64,000 nt of DNA from Polymorphospora lycopeni (lineage in GTDB: Bacteria; Actinomycetota; Actinomycetes; Mycobacteriales; Micromonosporaceae): assembly GCF_042237075.1 (NCBI RefSeq), contig NZ_JBCGDC010000029.1:1-64000 (forward strand), read 5' to 3'. Of the stretch, positions 57,594 to 64,000 are shown piece after piece. The notes below the pieces were generated by a model, which saw only the letters and a list, made by a program, of their open reading frames with translations, made no database searches and was not told the origin of the DNA. The stretch's first letter is position 1, and each line of letters starts with the position of its first letter. The position numbers and the translations under genes were made by a program.

Positions 57594-58417
57594 TGGGAAC
57601 ACTGCCCCGACTGATCGCAACCGACCTCGACGGCACGCTACTGCGCGCGGACCGCACGGTCAGCGCCCGTACCGCCGCGACGCTGGAGCGGATGTCGGCG
57701 GCAGGCACCCACGTCGTCGCGGTCACCGGCCGCCCGGTCCGCTGGCTGGCCGGAGTCTTCGAGCAGCTCAAGGCGCCGCTGCCAGCCGTCTGCGCGAACG
57801 GCGCGGTGGTCTACGACCCCGTCGGCGACGAGATCCTGCGCGCCGACCCGCTCGCCCCCGACCTGCTGGCCGAGGTGGCCCGGCGGCTGCGGGCCGAGAT
57901 TCCCGACGTGATGTTCGCGGTCGAGATCGAAGACGGCCGGCGGATGCTCCACGAGGCGGCCTGGCCGACGCTCTGGGAGGACGGCGACCCCTCGATCCGC
58001 CTCGTCGACCTGCCCGACGACCTGCTGACCGCCCCCGCGGTCAAGCTGCTCGCCCGGGCCACCGCCCACCAGGACCCGGACGCCTTCGTCAGGCTCGTCG
58101 CGGGCGCGCTCGCCGGGGTGGCCGAGGCCACCCACTCGTCGCGGTCGGGGCTGGTCGAGATCTCGGCGGCCGGGGTGACGAAGGCGGCCGGGCTGGCGTG
58201 GCTGTGCACCCGGTACGGGGTGACCGCCGACGAGGTGGTCGCCTTCGGCGACATGCCCAACGACGTACCGATGCTCACCTGGGCCGGCACGGCGGTCGCG
58301 GTGGCCAACGCCCACCCGGCCGTACGCGAGATCGCCGACCGGGTGACGCTGTCACACGAAGAGGACGGCGTGGCTGCGTACCTGGAGAAGTTGCTCGCCG
58401 ACGCGGACCGTGACTGA
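57593..58417 (+). CDS. HAD-family (Cof-type) phosphatase 2
   Basis: A 274-residue paralogue of the preceding enzyme with the same order of motifs: LIATDLDGTLLRADRTVSAR, VAVTGRPVRWL, and VVAFGDMPNDVPMLTWAG. The cap differs in sequence, so the two may act on different phosphates. Its ATG overlaps the TGA of HAD1 by one base. It is convergent with the proteasome activator gene. Confidence 0.9.
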   Translation: MGTLPRLIATDLDGTLLRADRTVSARTAATLERMSAAGTHVVAVTGRPVRWLAGVFEQLKAPLPAVCANGAVVYDPVGDEILRADPLAPDLLAEVARRLRAEIPDVMFAVEIEDGRRMLHEAAWPTLWEDGDPSIRLVDLPDDLLTAPAVKLLARATAHQDPDAFVRLVAGALAGVAEATHSSRSGLVEISAAGVTKAAGLAWLCTRYGVTADEVVAFGDMPNDVPMLTWAGTAVAVANAHPAVREIADRVTLSHEEDGVAAYLEKLLADADRD

Positions 58418-58453
58418 CCGCCGCCGGCGCGGGCCGGCGGCGGTCGCAACGTG

Positions 58454-59059
58454 TTACAGGTACTGGCCGGTGCTGTGGCCGTTGTCGGCCCCCGGGGCAC
58501 CGGGCATCCCCGGCATCATCTGCGCACCGCCCGGGCCGACCGGCAGCGCCGCCCGCCCGCCCTGGCGCATCTGCTCCAGCTGAAGGCGGGCCGCCATCTG
58601 CTGGGCCACCAGCGTCGCCTGGATGCCGTGGAAGAGCCCTTCCAACCAGCCGACGAGCTGGGCCTGGGCCACCCGCAACTCACCCTCGCTCGGGGTGGCA
58701 CCCTGCTCGAACGGCAACGACAGCCGGTCCAGCTCCTCGCGCAACTCAGGGGCCAGGCCGTCCTTGAGTTCGGCGATCGACCGCTGGTGGATCTCGCGCA
58801 GCCGGTGCCGGCTGGCCTCGTCCAGCGGCGCGGCGCGGACCTCCTCCAGCAGCTGCTTGATCATGCTGCCGACCCGCATCACCTTGGCCGGCTGCTCGAT
58901 CAGACGACCCGGGTCCTCCTCGCCGTCGCCGTCGCCGTCGGCCTCGACGGTGCCGACCGGCCGGCCGTCCGATCCGACCACGACAACCGTGGAGGGCCGA
59001 CCGGCGCCCGGTCGGGCCGCCTCGTCGTTTTCCTCAGGGGTACGGGGCTCCTCGGTCAT
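58454..59059 (-). CDS. bpa: Bacterial proteasome activator (Bpa) homologue
   Basis: A 201-residue protein with a disordered acidic N-terminus, a four-helix region (about 55-165, AKVMRVGSMIKQLLEEVRAA) and a Gly/Pro-rich tail ending GQYL. This C-terminal motif is that of the mycobacterial Bpa, which docks into the 20S proteasome alpha ring and opens its gate without ATP. It should form a dodecameric ring. The proteasome genes are elsewhere. ATG 59059 is preferred; a longer reading frame enters the repeat at 59062. Upstream lie two copies of a short dispersed repeat. Confidence 0.9.
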   Translation of the reverse strand: MTEEPRTPEENDEAARPGAGRPSTVVVVGSDGRPVGTVEADGDGDGEEDPGRLIEQPAKVMRVGSMIKQLLEEVRAAPLDEASRHRLREIHQRSIAELKDGLAPELREELDRLSLPFEQGATPSEGELRVAQAQLVGWLEGLFHGIQATLVAQQMAARLQLEQMRQGGRAALPVGPGGAQMMPGMPGAPGADNGHSTGQYL

Positions 59060-59061
59060 CT

Positions 59062-59159
59062 GGTTCCCTCGCTTCGCTCGGTCATGCGACACCTCGCTTC
59101 GCTCGACGATCGCACGACTGCTGACTGCGCCGGCTGATTCCCTCGCTCCGCTCGGTCAT
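59062..59159 (-). repeat. Two copies of a short dispersed motif
   Basis: GGTTCCCTCGCTTCGCTCGG-TCAT (59062-59085) and GATTCCCTCGCTCCGCTCGG-TCAT (59136-59159), with a partial copy between them at about 59093. The minus strand reads ATGACCGAGCG at each, so it could supply an in-frame MTERSEG start. A third full copy lies at 29082. These motifs sit at gene starts or stops. Confidence 0.75.
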
Positions 59160-59211
59160 CACCCCATCTTCGCGCAGCGGCGACGGGGGGCGGGGCGCGG
59201 GTCGGACTGGT

Positions 59212-59294
59212 GCATGATCCTGGTGATCAGGGGCTGGCAGACCCGACGCGCCGCCGACACGCGCGACGTACTCCCTGATCACGGGGACCATGGG
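59212..59294. repeat. Intergenic palindromic element D
   Basis: An 83-bp element with inverted ends (ATGATCCTGGTGATCAGGGG at 59214-59233 and CTCCCTGATCACGGGGACCAT from 59271, given here by position) and a core CGCCGACACGCGCGACGTAC matching the core of element C. It ends four bases before the start of the hydrolase gene at 59298, so it could affect expression of that gene. Confidence 0.75.
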
Positions 59295-59297
59295 GGG

Positions 59298-60086
59298 ATG
59301 AGCAGTGATCCACGTTCCGTACTCAGCCGCCCCGCGCCGCCGCCGGACGCGACCGTCCGCTACGGCGGGCACCCGGACCAGATCGCCGACGTACGACTGC
59401 CGGGCGGGACGGGTCCGGTCCGGCCGCTCGTCGTGGTCGTGCACGGCGGGTTCTGGCGGGCCGAGTACGACCGTACCCATACCGGTCCCCTCGCCGCCGA
59501 CCTGGCCGGCCGGGGCTATCCGGTCGCGCAGCTGGAGTACCGGCGTACCGGACAGCCCGACGGCGGCTGGCCCACCACCCTCGACGACGTCGCGGCCGGC
59601 ATCGACGCCCTGCCCCGGCTGGTCGCCGAACTCGGGGTCGCCGACGGCGGGCCACCGATCCTGCTCGGTCACTCGGCCGGCGGGCACCTGGCCCTGTGGT
59701 ACGCCGCCCGGACCGCCGCCGAGCTGCGCGGGGTGGTGGCTCTCGCCCCGGTCGCGGACCTGGCCGAGGCGTACCGGCTCGACCTGGACGGCGGCGCGGT
59801 GGCCGACCTGCTCGGCGGCGGCCCGGACGAGGTGCCCGACCGGTATGCGCTGGCGGACCCGTCCGCCCAGGCGCTACCCGTACCCGGATCACCGTGCGTG
59901 ATCATCCATGGTCTGGCGGACGTACAGGTGCCGGTCGGGATCAGCCGCCGGTACGTCGACTCGCTGGCCGGGCGCGGCGCCGAGGTCACGCTCGTCGAGC
60001 TGCCCGATGTAGAACATTTCGGGCTCATTGATCCGGCCTCCGCGGCCTGGCCCGAGGTCACAGCCGGGTTGCTGACCCTGCACTGA
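59298..60086 (+). CDS. Alpha/beta hydrolase, kynurenine formamidase/esterase-like
   Basis: A 262-residue hydrolase with the oxyanion motif HGGFWRAEYDRT, nucleophile elbow GHSAGGHLALW, catalytic Asp in IHGLADVQVPV and His in DVEHFGLID. This set fits the BD-FAE/kynurenine formamidase-like branch of the alpha/beta hydrolases; an esterase is equally possible. ATG 59298 follows a GGGGGG run that can serve as ribosome site. A palindromic repeat lies directly upstream. No tryptophan-degradation genes are adjacent. Confidence 0.85.
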   Translation: MSSDPRSVLSRPAPPPDATVRYGGHPDQIADVRLPGGTGPVRPLVVVVHGGFWRAEYDRTHTGPLAADLAGRGYPVAQLEYRRTGQPDGGWPTTLDDVAAGIDALPRLVAELGVADGGPPILLGHSAGGHLALWYAARTAAELRGVVALAPVADLAEAYRLDLDGGAVADLLGGGPDEVPDRYALADPSAQALPVPGSPCVIIHGLADVQVPVGISRRYVDSLAGRGAEVTLVELPDVEHFGLIDPASAAWPEVTAGLLTLH

Positions 60087-60174
60087 CGATCAACTTGCAT
60101 TGACGCAGCGTCGTGAGAGGGGTAGAACGCCGGAGGGGCCGTGAGCAGGCCCACGACCAATGGGAGGCAGTCGC

Positions 60175-61371
60175 GTGTCGCACCTCGATCGCCGGCAGGC
60201 ACTCAAACTCCTCACAGCGCTCGGCGCGGGTGGGTTTGTCGCCGCTTGCGGCTCCGACGGCGACCCGGAGACGGGCGATCCGGTGAGCGACGTACCGGTC
60301 AAAATCGGTCTGGTGGCCCCGCAGACCGGCGGCTACAAGCCGATCGGCGACGAGATCGTCAACGGCTTCCAGCTCTTCCTCGACCTCAACGGGCGGCGGC
60401 TCGGCGGCCACCCGGCCGAACTTCTGATCGTCGACGAGGGGGAGACCCCGGAGGCCGGGCGGACCGCGGTCGAAGGGCTGCTCCAGCAGGACGTGCTCGC
60501 CCTGACCGGGGTGGCCAACTCGTCGGTGATGCTCGGCATCAGGGACGTCGTCGAGCAGGCCCGGGTGCCCCTGATCGGCTCCGACGCCTCCCCGTCGACC
60601 ATGCAGGGCGTCGTCTACATCTGGCGCACCTCGTACGTCAACGACGAACCCGGCCGCGCCCTCGGGCCGTACGTGGCCGACCAGGTGTCCAGCGCCGGCC
60701 GGGTGGCGATGATCGCGCCGGACTATCCGGCCGGCCGGGACGCGGTCACCGGATTCCGGGAGGGATTCGGGGCGTCCGACCCACGCATCTCGTCCCCGGT
60801 CATCTGGACCACGTTCAACACCAGCCCGGGCCGGGACTTCTTCGCGTCCGACATCGCCCAGCTCCGGGCGCTGAACCCGGAGGCGGTTTTCTGCTTCTAC
60901 GCCGGCGACGCGGCCGTCGAGTTCATCAAGCAGCTTCGGGCCGCGGGCTACCGCAAGGTCGTCTACGCGCCCGGTTTCCTGACCGAGGGCACCGTGCTGG
61001 ACGAGCTGGGTAGGGACGCGGAGAACATCTTCACCGCGCTGAACTACTCCGCCGACATCAACAACGCCGCCAACCGGCGGTTCGCGTCGAACTACCGCAA
61101 GAGCCACGGGTCGTCGCCGACCACCTACGCGATGGCGTCGTACGACGCGGCGCAGGTGCTCGACAAGGCGATCCGGCTGGTCGGCGACGACCTGAACCCG
61201 CAGCAGGTCAACCTGGCGCTGGGCCGGGTCGGCCAGATCGACAGCCCGCGCGGCCCGTGGCAGTTCAACCAGCCGCGCACCCCGCAGCAGATGTGGTATC
61301 TGCGCGAGGTGCGCCGCGACGGTCAGGTGCTGTCGAACGTGCTGATCACCGAGCTGGCGACGCTGGGCTGA
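60175..61371 (+). CDS. Branched-chain amino acid-type solute-binding lipoprotein
   Basis: A 398-residue periplasmic-binding-type protein. The signal region DRRQALKLLTALGAGGFVAAC has a twin-arginine-like pair and ends in the lipobox Cys (shown by position 5-25). The mature part is the Leu/Ile/Val-binding fold (IGLVAPQTGGYKPIGDEIVN, then VIWTTFNTSPGRDFFASDIA). GTG 60175 follows GGGAGG by seven bases. No ABC permease or ATPase is next to it, so it is either an orphan binding protein or one that works with components elsewhere. Amide- or amino-acid-type ligands are typical of the family. Confidence 0.88.
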   Translation: MSHLDRRQALKLLTALGAGGFVAACGSDGDPETGDPVSDVPVKIGLVAPQTGGYKPIGDEIVNGFQLFLDLNGRRLGGHPAELLIVDEGETPEAGRTAVEGLLQQDVLALTGVANSSVMLGIRDVVEQARVPLIGSDASPSTMQGVVYIWRTSYVNDEPGRALGPYVADQVSSAGRVAMIAPDYPAGRDAVTGFREGFGASDPRISSPVIWTTFNTSPGRDFFASDIAQLRALNPEAVFCFYAGDAAVEFIKQLRAAGYRKVVYAPGFLTEGTVLDELGRDAENIFTALNYSADINNAANRRFASNYRKSHGSSPTTYAMASYDAAQVLDKAIRLVGDDLNPQQVNLALGRVGQIDSPRGPWQFNQPRTPQQMWYLREVRRDGQVLSNVLITELATLG

Positions 61372-61398
61372 GCCACCGGACGGGGTGGCGCCGGGAGG

Positions 61399-62223
61399 TC
61401 AGGGGCGCAGCTCGGCGACGCAGCACTTGATGCTGCCGCCGCCCTTCTTCAGCTCGGCGAGTTCGACCGGCACCGGCCGGTAGCCGGCGGCGGCCAGCTG
61501 CTTGGCCAGACCGGTCGCCTCGGCCGGCAGCACCACGTTGCGCCCGTCGCTGACCAGGTTGAGGCCGAAGGCCAGCGCGTCCGCGTCCGCGGCGACGATC
61601 GCGTCCGGGAAGAGCTGGCGCAGCACCGTCTGCGAGGCCGACGAGAACGCCGTCGGGAAGTAGGCGATGTTGCTGTCGTCGATCGAGGCCAGTGCCGTGT
61701 CGAGGTGGTAGAAGCGCGGGTCGGTCAGATGCAGCGACACCACCGGGCGGGCGAGCACCTCCTGTGCCTCGGCGTGCGCGGCCGGGTCGGTCCGGTAGCC
61801 GTAGCCGGCCAGGACGAGTCCGCCGTACGCCTCGGGCAGGTAGGCGAAGTCGCCCTCGCCCTCGTTGGTCTCGCTCGGCGCGACGTATCGCCAGCCGAGC
61901 CGATCGTAGAACTCCCGGTGCAGGGCGGCCTCGGCCGTACGCTGCGGATGCTTGAAGCGGGCGCCGTAGACGGTGCCGTCGACGCTGAATGCCCCGTTGG
62001 CGGCGAAAACCATGTCGCGCAGGCCCGGCTCGGGCGGCAGGACGTGCACCTCGTGCCCGAGGGAGAGCAGCGTCTCGCGCAGGCCGGTCCACTGCTTCAG
62101 GGCCAGTTCGGTGTCGACCGGCGTGGCCGTGTCCATCCACGGGTTGATGGCGTATTCCACCGCGAAGTGCTCAGGCGGGCAGATGAGGTATGTCCGCTTC
62201 CGAGGCATCCGATGCTGGGTCAC
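61399..62223 (-). CDS. ddaH: Dimethylargininase/amidinotransferase-family protein
   Basis: A 274-residue guanidino-modifying enzyme. Visible motifs are PPEHFAVEYAINPWMD, the acidic GEGDFAYLPEAYG, catalytic His in FYHLDTALASIDDSN and the nucleophile Cys in GGGSIKCCVAEL. It hydrolyses methylated arginine or a related guanidine to citrulline plus amine. GTG 62223 is favoured because a TACCCT element precedes it by nine bases on the minus strand; ATG 62208 is the alternative. It is divergent from an Lrp-type regulator with a palindromic operator between the two starts. Confidence 0.87.
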   Translation of the reverse strand: MTQHRMPRKRTYLICPPEHFAVEYAINPWMDTATPVDTELALKQWTGLRETLLSLGHEVHVLPPEPGLRDMVFAANGAFSVDGTVYGARFKHPQRTAEAALHREFYDRLGWRYVAPSETNEGEGDFAYLPEAYGGLVLAGYGYRTDPAAHAEAQEVLARPVVSLHLTDPRFYHLDTALASIDDSNIAYFPTAFSSASQTVLRQLFPDAIVAADADALAFGLNLVSDGRNVVLPAEATGLAKQLAAAGYRPVPVELAELKKGGGSIKCCVAELRP

Positions 62224-62242
62224 GGAAACCAAGGGTAGGTAG

Positions 62243-62262
62243 GCTGTTACGCCGATAACAGC
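62243..62262. promoter_or_regulatory. Palindromic operator between ddaH and Lrp-type gene
   Basis: GCTGTTA (62243-62249) and TAACAGC (62256-62262) form a perfect 7-bp inverted repeat around CGCCGA. It lies 20 bp from the ddaH GTG and 36 bp from the regulator start. Divergent Lrp/AsnC genes usually regulate the neighbouring gene through sites of this kind. Confidence 0.6.
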
Positions 62263-62297
62263 CGCGATTATTGCTTCCAAGGGGCGGAACGTTGCAG

Positions 62298-62753
62298 ATG
62301 GACAGCGTCGATCAGCGGATCGTTGCGTCGCTTGTGGCTGACGCGCGAGCCTCGTACGCGGAGATCGGTGCCCGCGTCTCCCTCTCCGCACCGGCGGTGA
62401 AACGACGGGTCGACCGGCTCCGATCGGCCGGGGTGATCAAGGGGTTCACCGCGGTCGTCGACCCGGCAGCGGTCGGGTGGACCACCGAGGCGTTCGTCGA
62501 GCTCTTCTGCACCGGCCGGACCACCCCCGCCCAACTGTCCGTCGCGACCCGGCGGCACCCCGAGGTGGTCGGCGCGTACACGGTCTCCGGTGAGGCCGAC
62601 GCGCTCGTGCACCTGCGGGCGGCCGACATCGCCCACCTGGAGCAGGCCCTCGAACGGCTGCGGGCCGAACCGTTCGTCACCTCGACCCGGAGCATGATCG
62701 TGCTGTCCCGGCTGGTCGACTCGCCCGCCGTGGTGCCCGGCACATCGGTCTGA
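62298..62753 (+). CDS. Lrp/AsnC family transcriptional regulator
   Basis: A 151-residue regulator. An N-terminal helix-turn-helix (MDSVDQRIVASLVADARASY then GARVSLSAPAVKRRVDRL) is followed by a RAM/effector domain (VVGAYTVSGEADALVHLRAA). Lrp-type proteins form octamers that wrap DNA and respond to amino acids. Divergence from ddaH suggests it responds to arginine or a related guanidine (inference). ATG 62298 or TTG 62292 could start it; AAGGGGCGG lies upstream. Confidence 0.92.
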   Translation: MDSVDQRIVASLVADARASYAEIGARVSLSAPAVKRRVDRLRSAGVIKGFTAVVDPAAVGWTTEAFVELFCTGRTTPAQLSVATRRHPEVVGAYTVSGEADALVHLRAADIAHLEQALERLRAEPFVTSTRSMIVLSRLVDSPAVVPGTSV

Positions 62754-62763
62754 AAGTCGCCCC

Positions 62764-62786
62764 GGCCCGGAGGGAACGGCCGGGCC
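62764..62786. terminator. Putative terminator hairpin
   Basis: GGCCCGG (62764-62770) and CCGGGCC (62780-62786) form a 7-bp stem with a 9-nt loop, eleven bases after the regulator stop and before the lipoprotein gene. Confidence 0.5.
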
Positions 62787-62807
62787 ACGGGTTACGTCGT
62801 ACCCCGC

Positions 62808-64000
62808 ATGAGACCAGAAGGCCGGGTCCGACGGCGGTCCCGGAGCGCCGCCACCGGCGTGCTCGTCGGCCTCACGCTCCTGGCCGGATGCACGTCGGCG
62901 GCACCACGACCGGCGCCCGTCGACCCGGGCGTGCCCGGCGGCGGATTCCGGCTCGTCGCGTTCGACTCGTGCGCCGAGGCGCTGGCCGGGCTGCGGACGG
63001 CCGCCCGGGCGTACGTCGGCCCCTGGGGTTTCGGCGGCCCGGTCCGGGCCGACATGACCGGCGGCGGGCGGGAAGCGGTGACCGCCGAGCGGGCCGCTCC
63101 CGGTGCCGGGGCGCCGGACCCGCCCGCCTTCTCCGGCACGAACACCCACGAGGCCGGGGTCGACGAGCCCGATCTGGTCAAGACCGACGGCCGGCGCATC
63201 GTCACGGTCGGCGGCGGGGTGCTGCACGTCGTCGATCCGGCGACCCGCCGGGTCACCGGCCGGCTCGACCTCGGCACGTCCACCGACGACCCGGCCCGGT
63301 GGGCCGACGCCAGCCTGCTGCTGCACGGCGACCGGGCGCTCGTCCTGGTGCCCGAACCGTGGTCCGCCCGCCCGGTCGGCATCGTCCCGGGTCGCCCGGG
63401 TCCGGCGACCCCGTTGCCGGAGGGTACGCCGACCGGTCCGCGCCTGGTCCTCGTCGACCTCGCCGGACAGCCGAGGGTGGTCAGCGACTTCCGCGTCGAC
63501 GGCGGGCTGGTCGACGCGCGCCAGGTCGGTCCGACCGCCCGGGTCGTGGTGCGCTCGGCACCCCGGCTCGACTTCCCGTCGGTCGACCAGGGTTCCGACG
63601 ACGAACGGCTCGCCGCCAACCAGGCGGTGATCGACCGGGCGCCGATCGAGGACTGGTTGCCCCGCTGGGCGGTCACCGACGATGGCCGGACCAGCACCGG
63701 AAGCGTCGACTGTGGACAGGTGACCCGGCCGGCGACGTACTCCGGCACCTCGATGGTGACCCTGTTCAGCTTCGATCTCGCGGCCACCACGCTCGGCGAC
63801 GGGTCGCCGGTCACCGTCGTCGCCGACGGCGACACCGTCTACTCCAACGGCGCCAACCTCTACATCGCCAGCGACCAGCGCTGGCGGCTCCTGCCGGCAC
63901 TCCAGGAACGGGAGCGCGACCCGAAGCCCGAGGATCAGCGGACCGAGATCTACCAGTTCGACACCACCGGACCGGACCGGCCGCGCTACGTCACCGCCAC
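62808..64000 (+). CDS. Beta-propeller domain lipoprotein (3' end outside window)
   Basis: The first 397 residues of a secreted protein; the reading frame is open to the window edge. A signal peptide with lipobox LLAGC (Cys28) is followed by the secreted C-terminal beta-propeller family pattern (PF09826-like): FSGTNTHEAGVDEPDLVKTD near residue 110, then repeating strands (VTVGGGVLHVVDP, LVLVDLAGQPRVVSDF). Such proteins are membrane-anchored, surface-exposed propellers of uncertain role. ATG 62808 gives a normal signal peptide. Confidence 0.85.
   Translation, partial: MRPEGRVRRRSRSAATGVLVGLTLLAGCTSAAPRPAPVDPGVPGGGFRLVAFDSCAEALAGLRTAARAYVGPWGFGGPVRADMTGGGREAVTAERAAPGAGAPDPPAFSGTNTHEAGVDEPDLVKTDGRRIVTVGGGVLHVVDPATRRVTGRLDLGTSTDDPARWADASLLLHGDRALVLVPEPWSARPVGIVPGRPGPATPLPEGTPTGPRLVLVDLAGQPRVVSDFRVDGGLVDARQVGPTARVVVRSAPRLDFPSVDQGSDDERLAANQAVIDRAPIEDWLPRWAVTDDGRTSTGSVDCGQVTRPATYSGTSMVTLFSFDLAATTLGDGSPVTVVADGDTVYSNGANLYIASDQRWRLLPALQERERDPKPEDQRTEIYQFDTTGPDRPRYVTA

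Overview
The window looks like a chromosomal segment of a high-GC actinomycete, most likely a member of the Micromonosporaceae (Micromonospora and relatives). The reasons are the very high GC content, pervasive GC-rich third codon positions, many GTG starts and apparently leaderless genes, and actinobacterial families: the DUF5926 protein, the bacterial proteasome activator with a GQYL tail, a DUF485/ActP pair and three LCP phosphotransferases. Family names come from recognising motifs by eye; no database search was run.

Layout. (1) 1-2540: a small accessory insert at the 3' end of a tRNA-Ser(TGA) gene, flanked by an identical 40-bp repeat and carrying a two-gene ATPase plus TOPRIM-like module that looks like an anti-phage defence cassette. 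(2) 2624-10053: redox and sugar metabolism. It contains a P-loop kinase, a quinone oxidoreductase, SoxR with a clear palindromic operator in front of a split transketolase, a GT2/GT-C glycosyltransferase pair, and thioredoxin co-transcribed with a MerR regulator. (3) 10198-18020: a secreted SGNH hydrolase with a ricin-type lectin domain, a thiolase, a PH-domain protein, a rhomboid protease, a cyclophilin and CorA. (4) 18315-27469: an aminotransferase, a Nudix hydrolase, then a compact cytidylyltransferase / glycerol-1-phosphate dehydrogenase / CDP-alcohol phosphotransferase operon, a GT4 enzyme, an Fpg/Nei glycosylase and a polyprenyl-phosphate sugar-1-phosphate transferase. (5) 27868-38576: a LytS/LytTR two-component pair, a PLP deaminase, a DnaA-box cluster, two DUF485-like/SSS symporter pairs, an ABC exporter and a near-consensus parS site. 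(6) 38703-44736: a UDP-glucuronate decarboxylase-like enzyme, three LCP ligases, a rhodanese and a GDPD. (7) 44782-64000: signalling proteins, arginine deiminase, pheA, serS, tandem HAD phosphatases, the proteasome activator, an orphan solute-binding lipoprotein, a DDAH/Lrp divergon and a partial beta-propeller lipoprotein.

How the parts fit. The polyprenyl-phosphate transferase, the glycosyltransferases, the UXS-like enzyme, the CDP-alcohol cassette and the three LCP ligases together point to synthesis and wall attachment of surface glycopolymers. The ppiA/rhomboid/PH-domain neighbourhood, the parS-like site and the DnaA boxes suggest the segment lies in the origin-proximal part of the chromosome, although dnaA, dnaN and oriC are not here.

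Most interesting: the tRNA-embedded defence-like pair, the predicted sn-glycerol-1-phosphate head-group cassette, the DnaA-box and parS signals, a family of roughly 90-bp palindromic intergenic repeats, and a 12-G/34-C homopolymer block that is either a remarkable hairpin or an assembly artefact.
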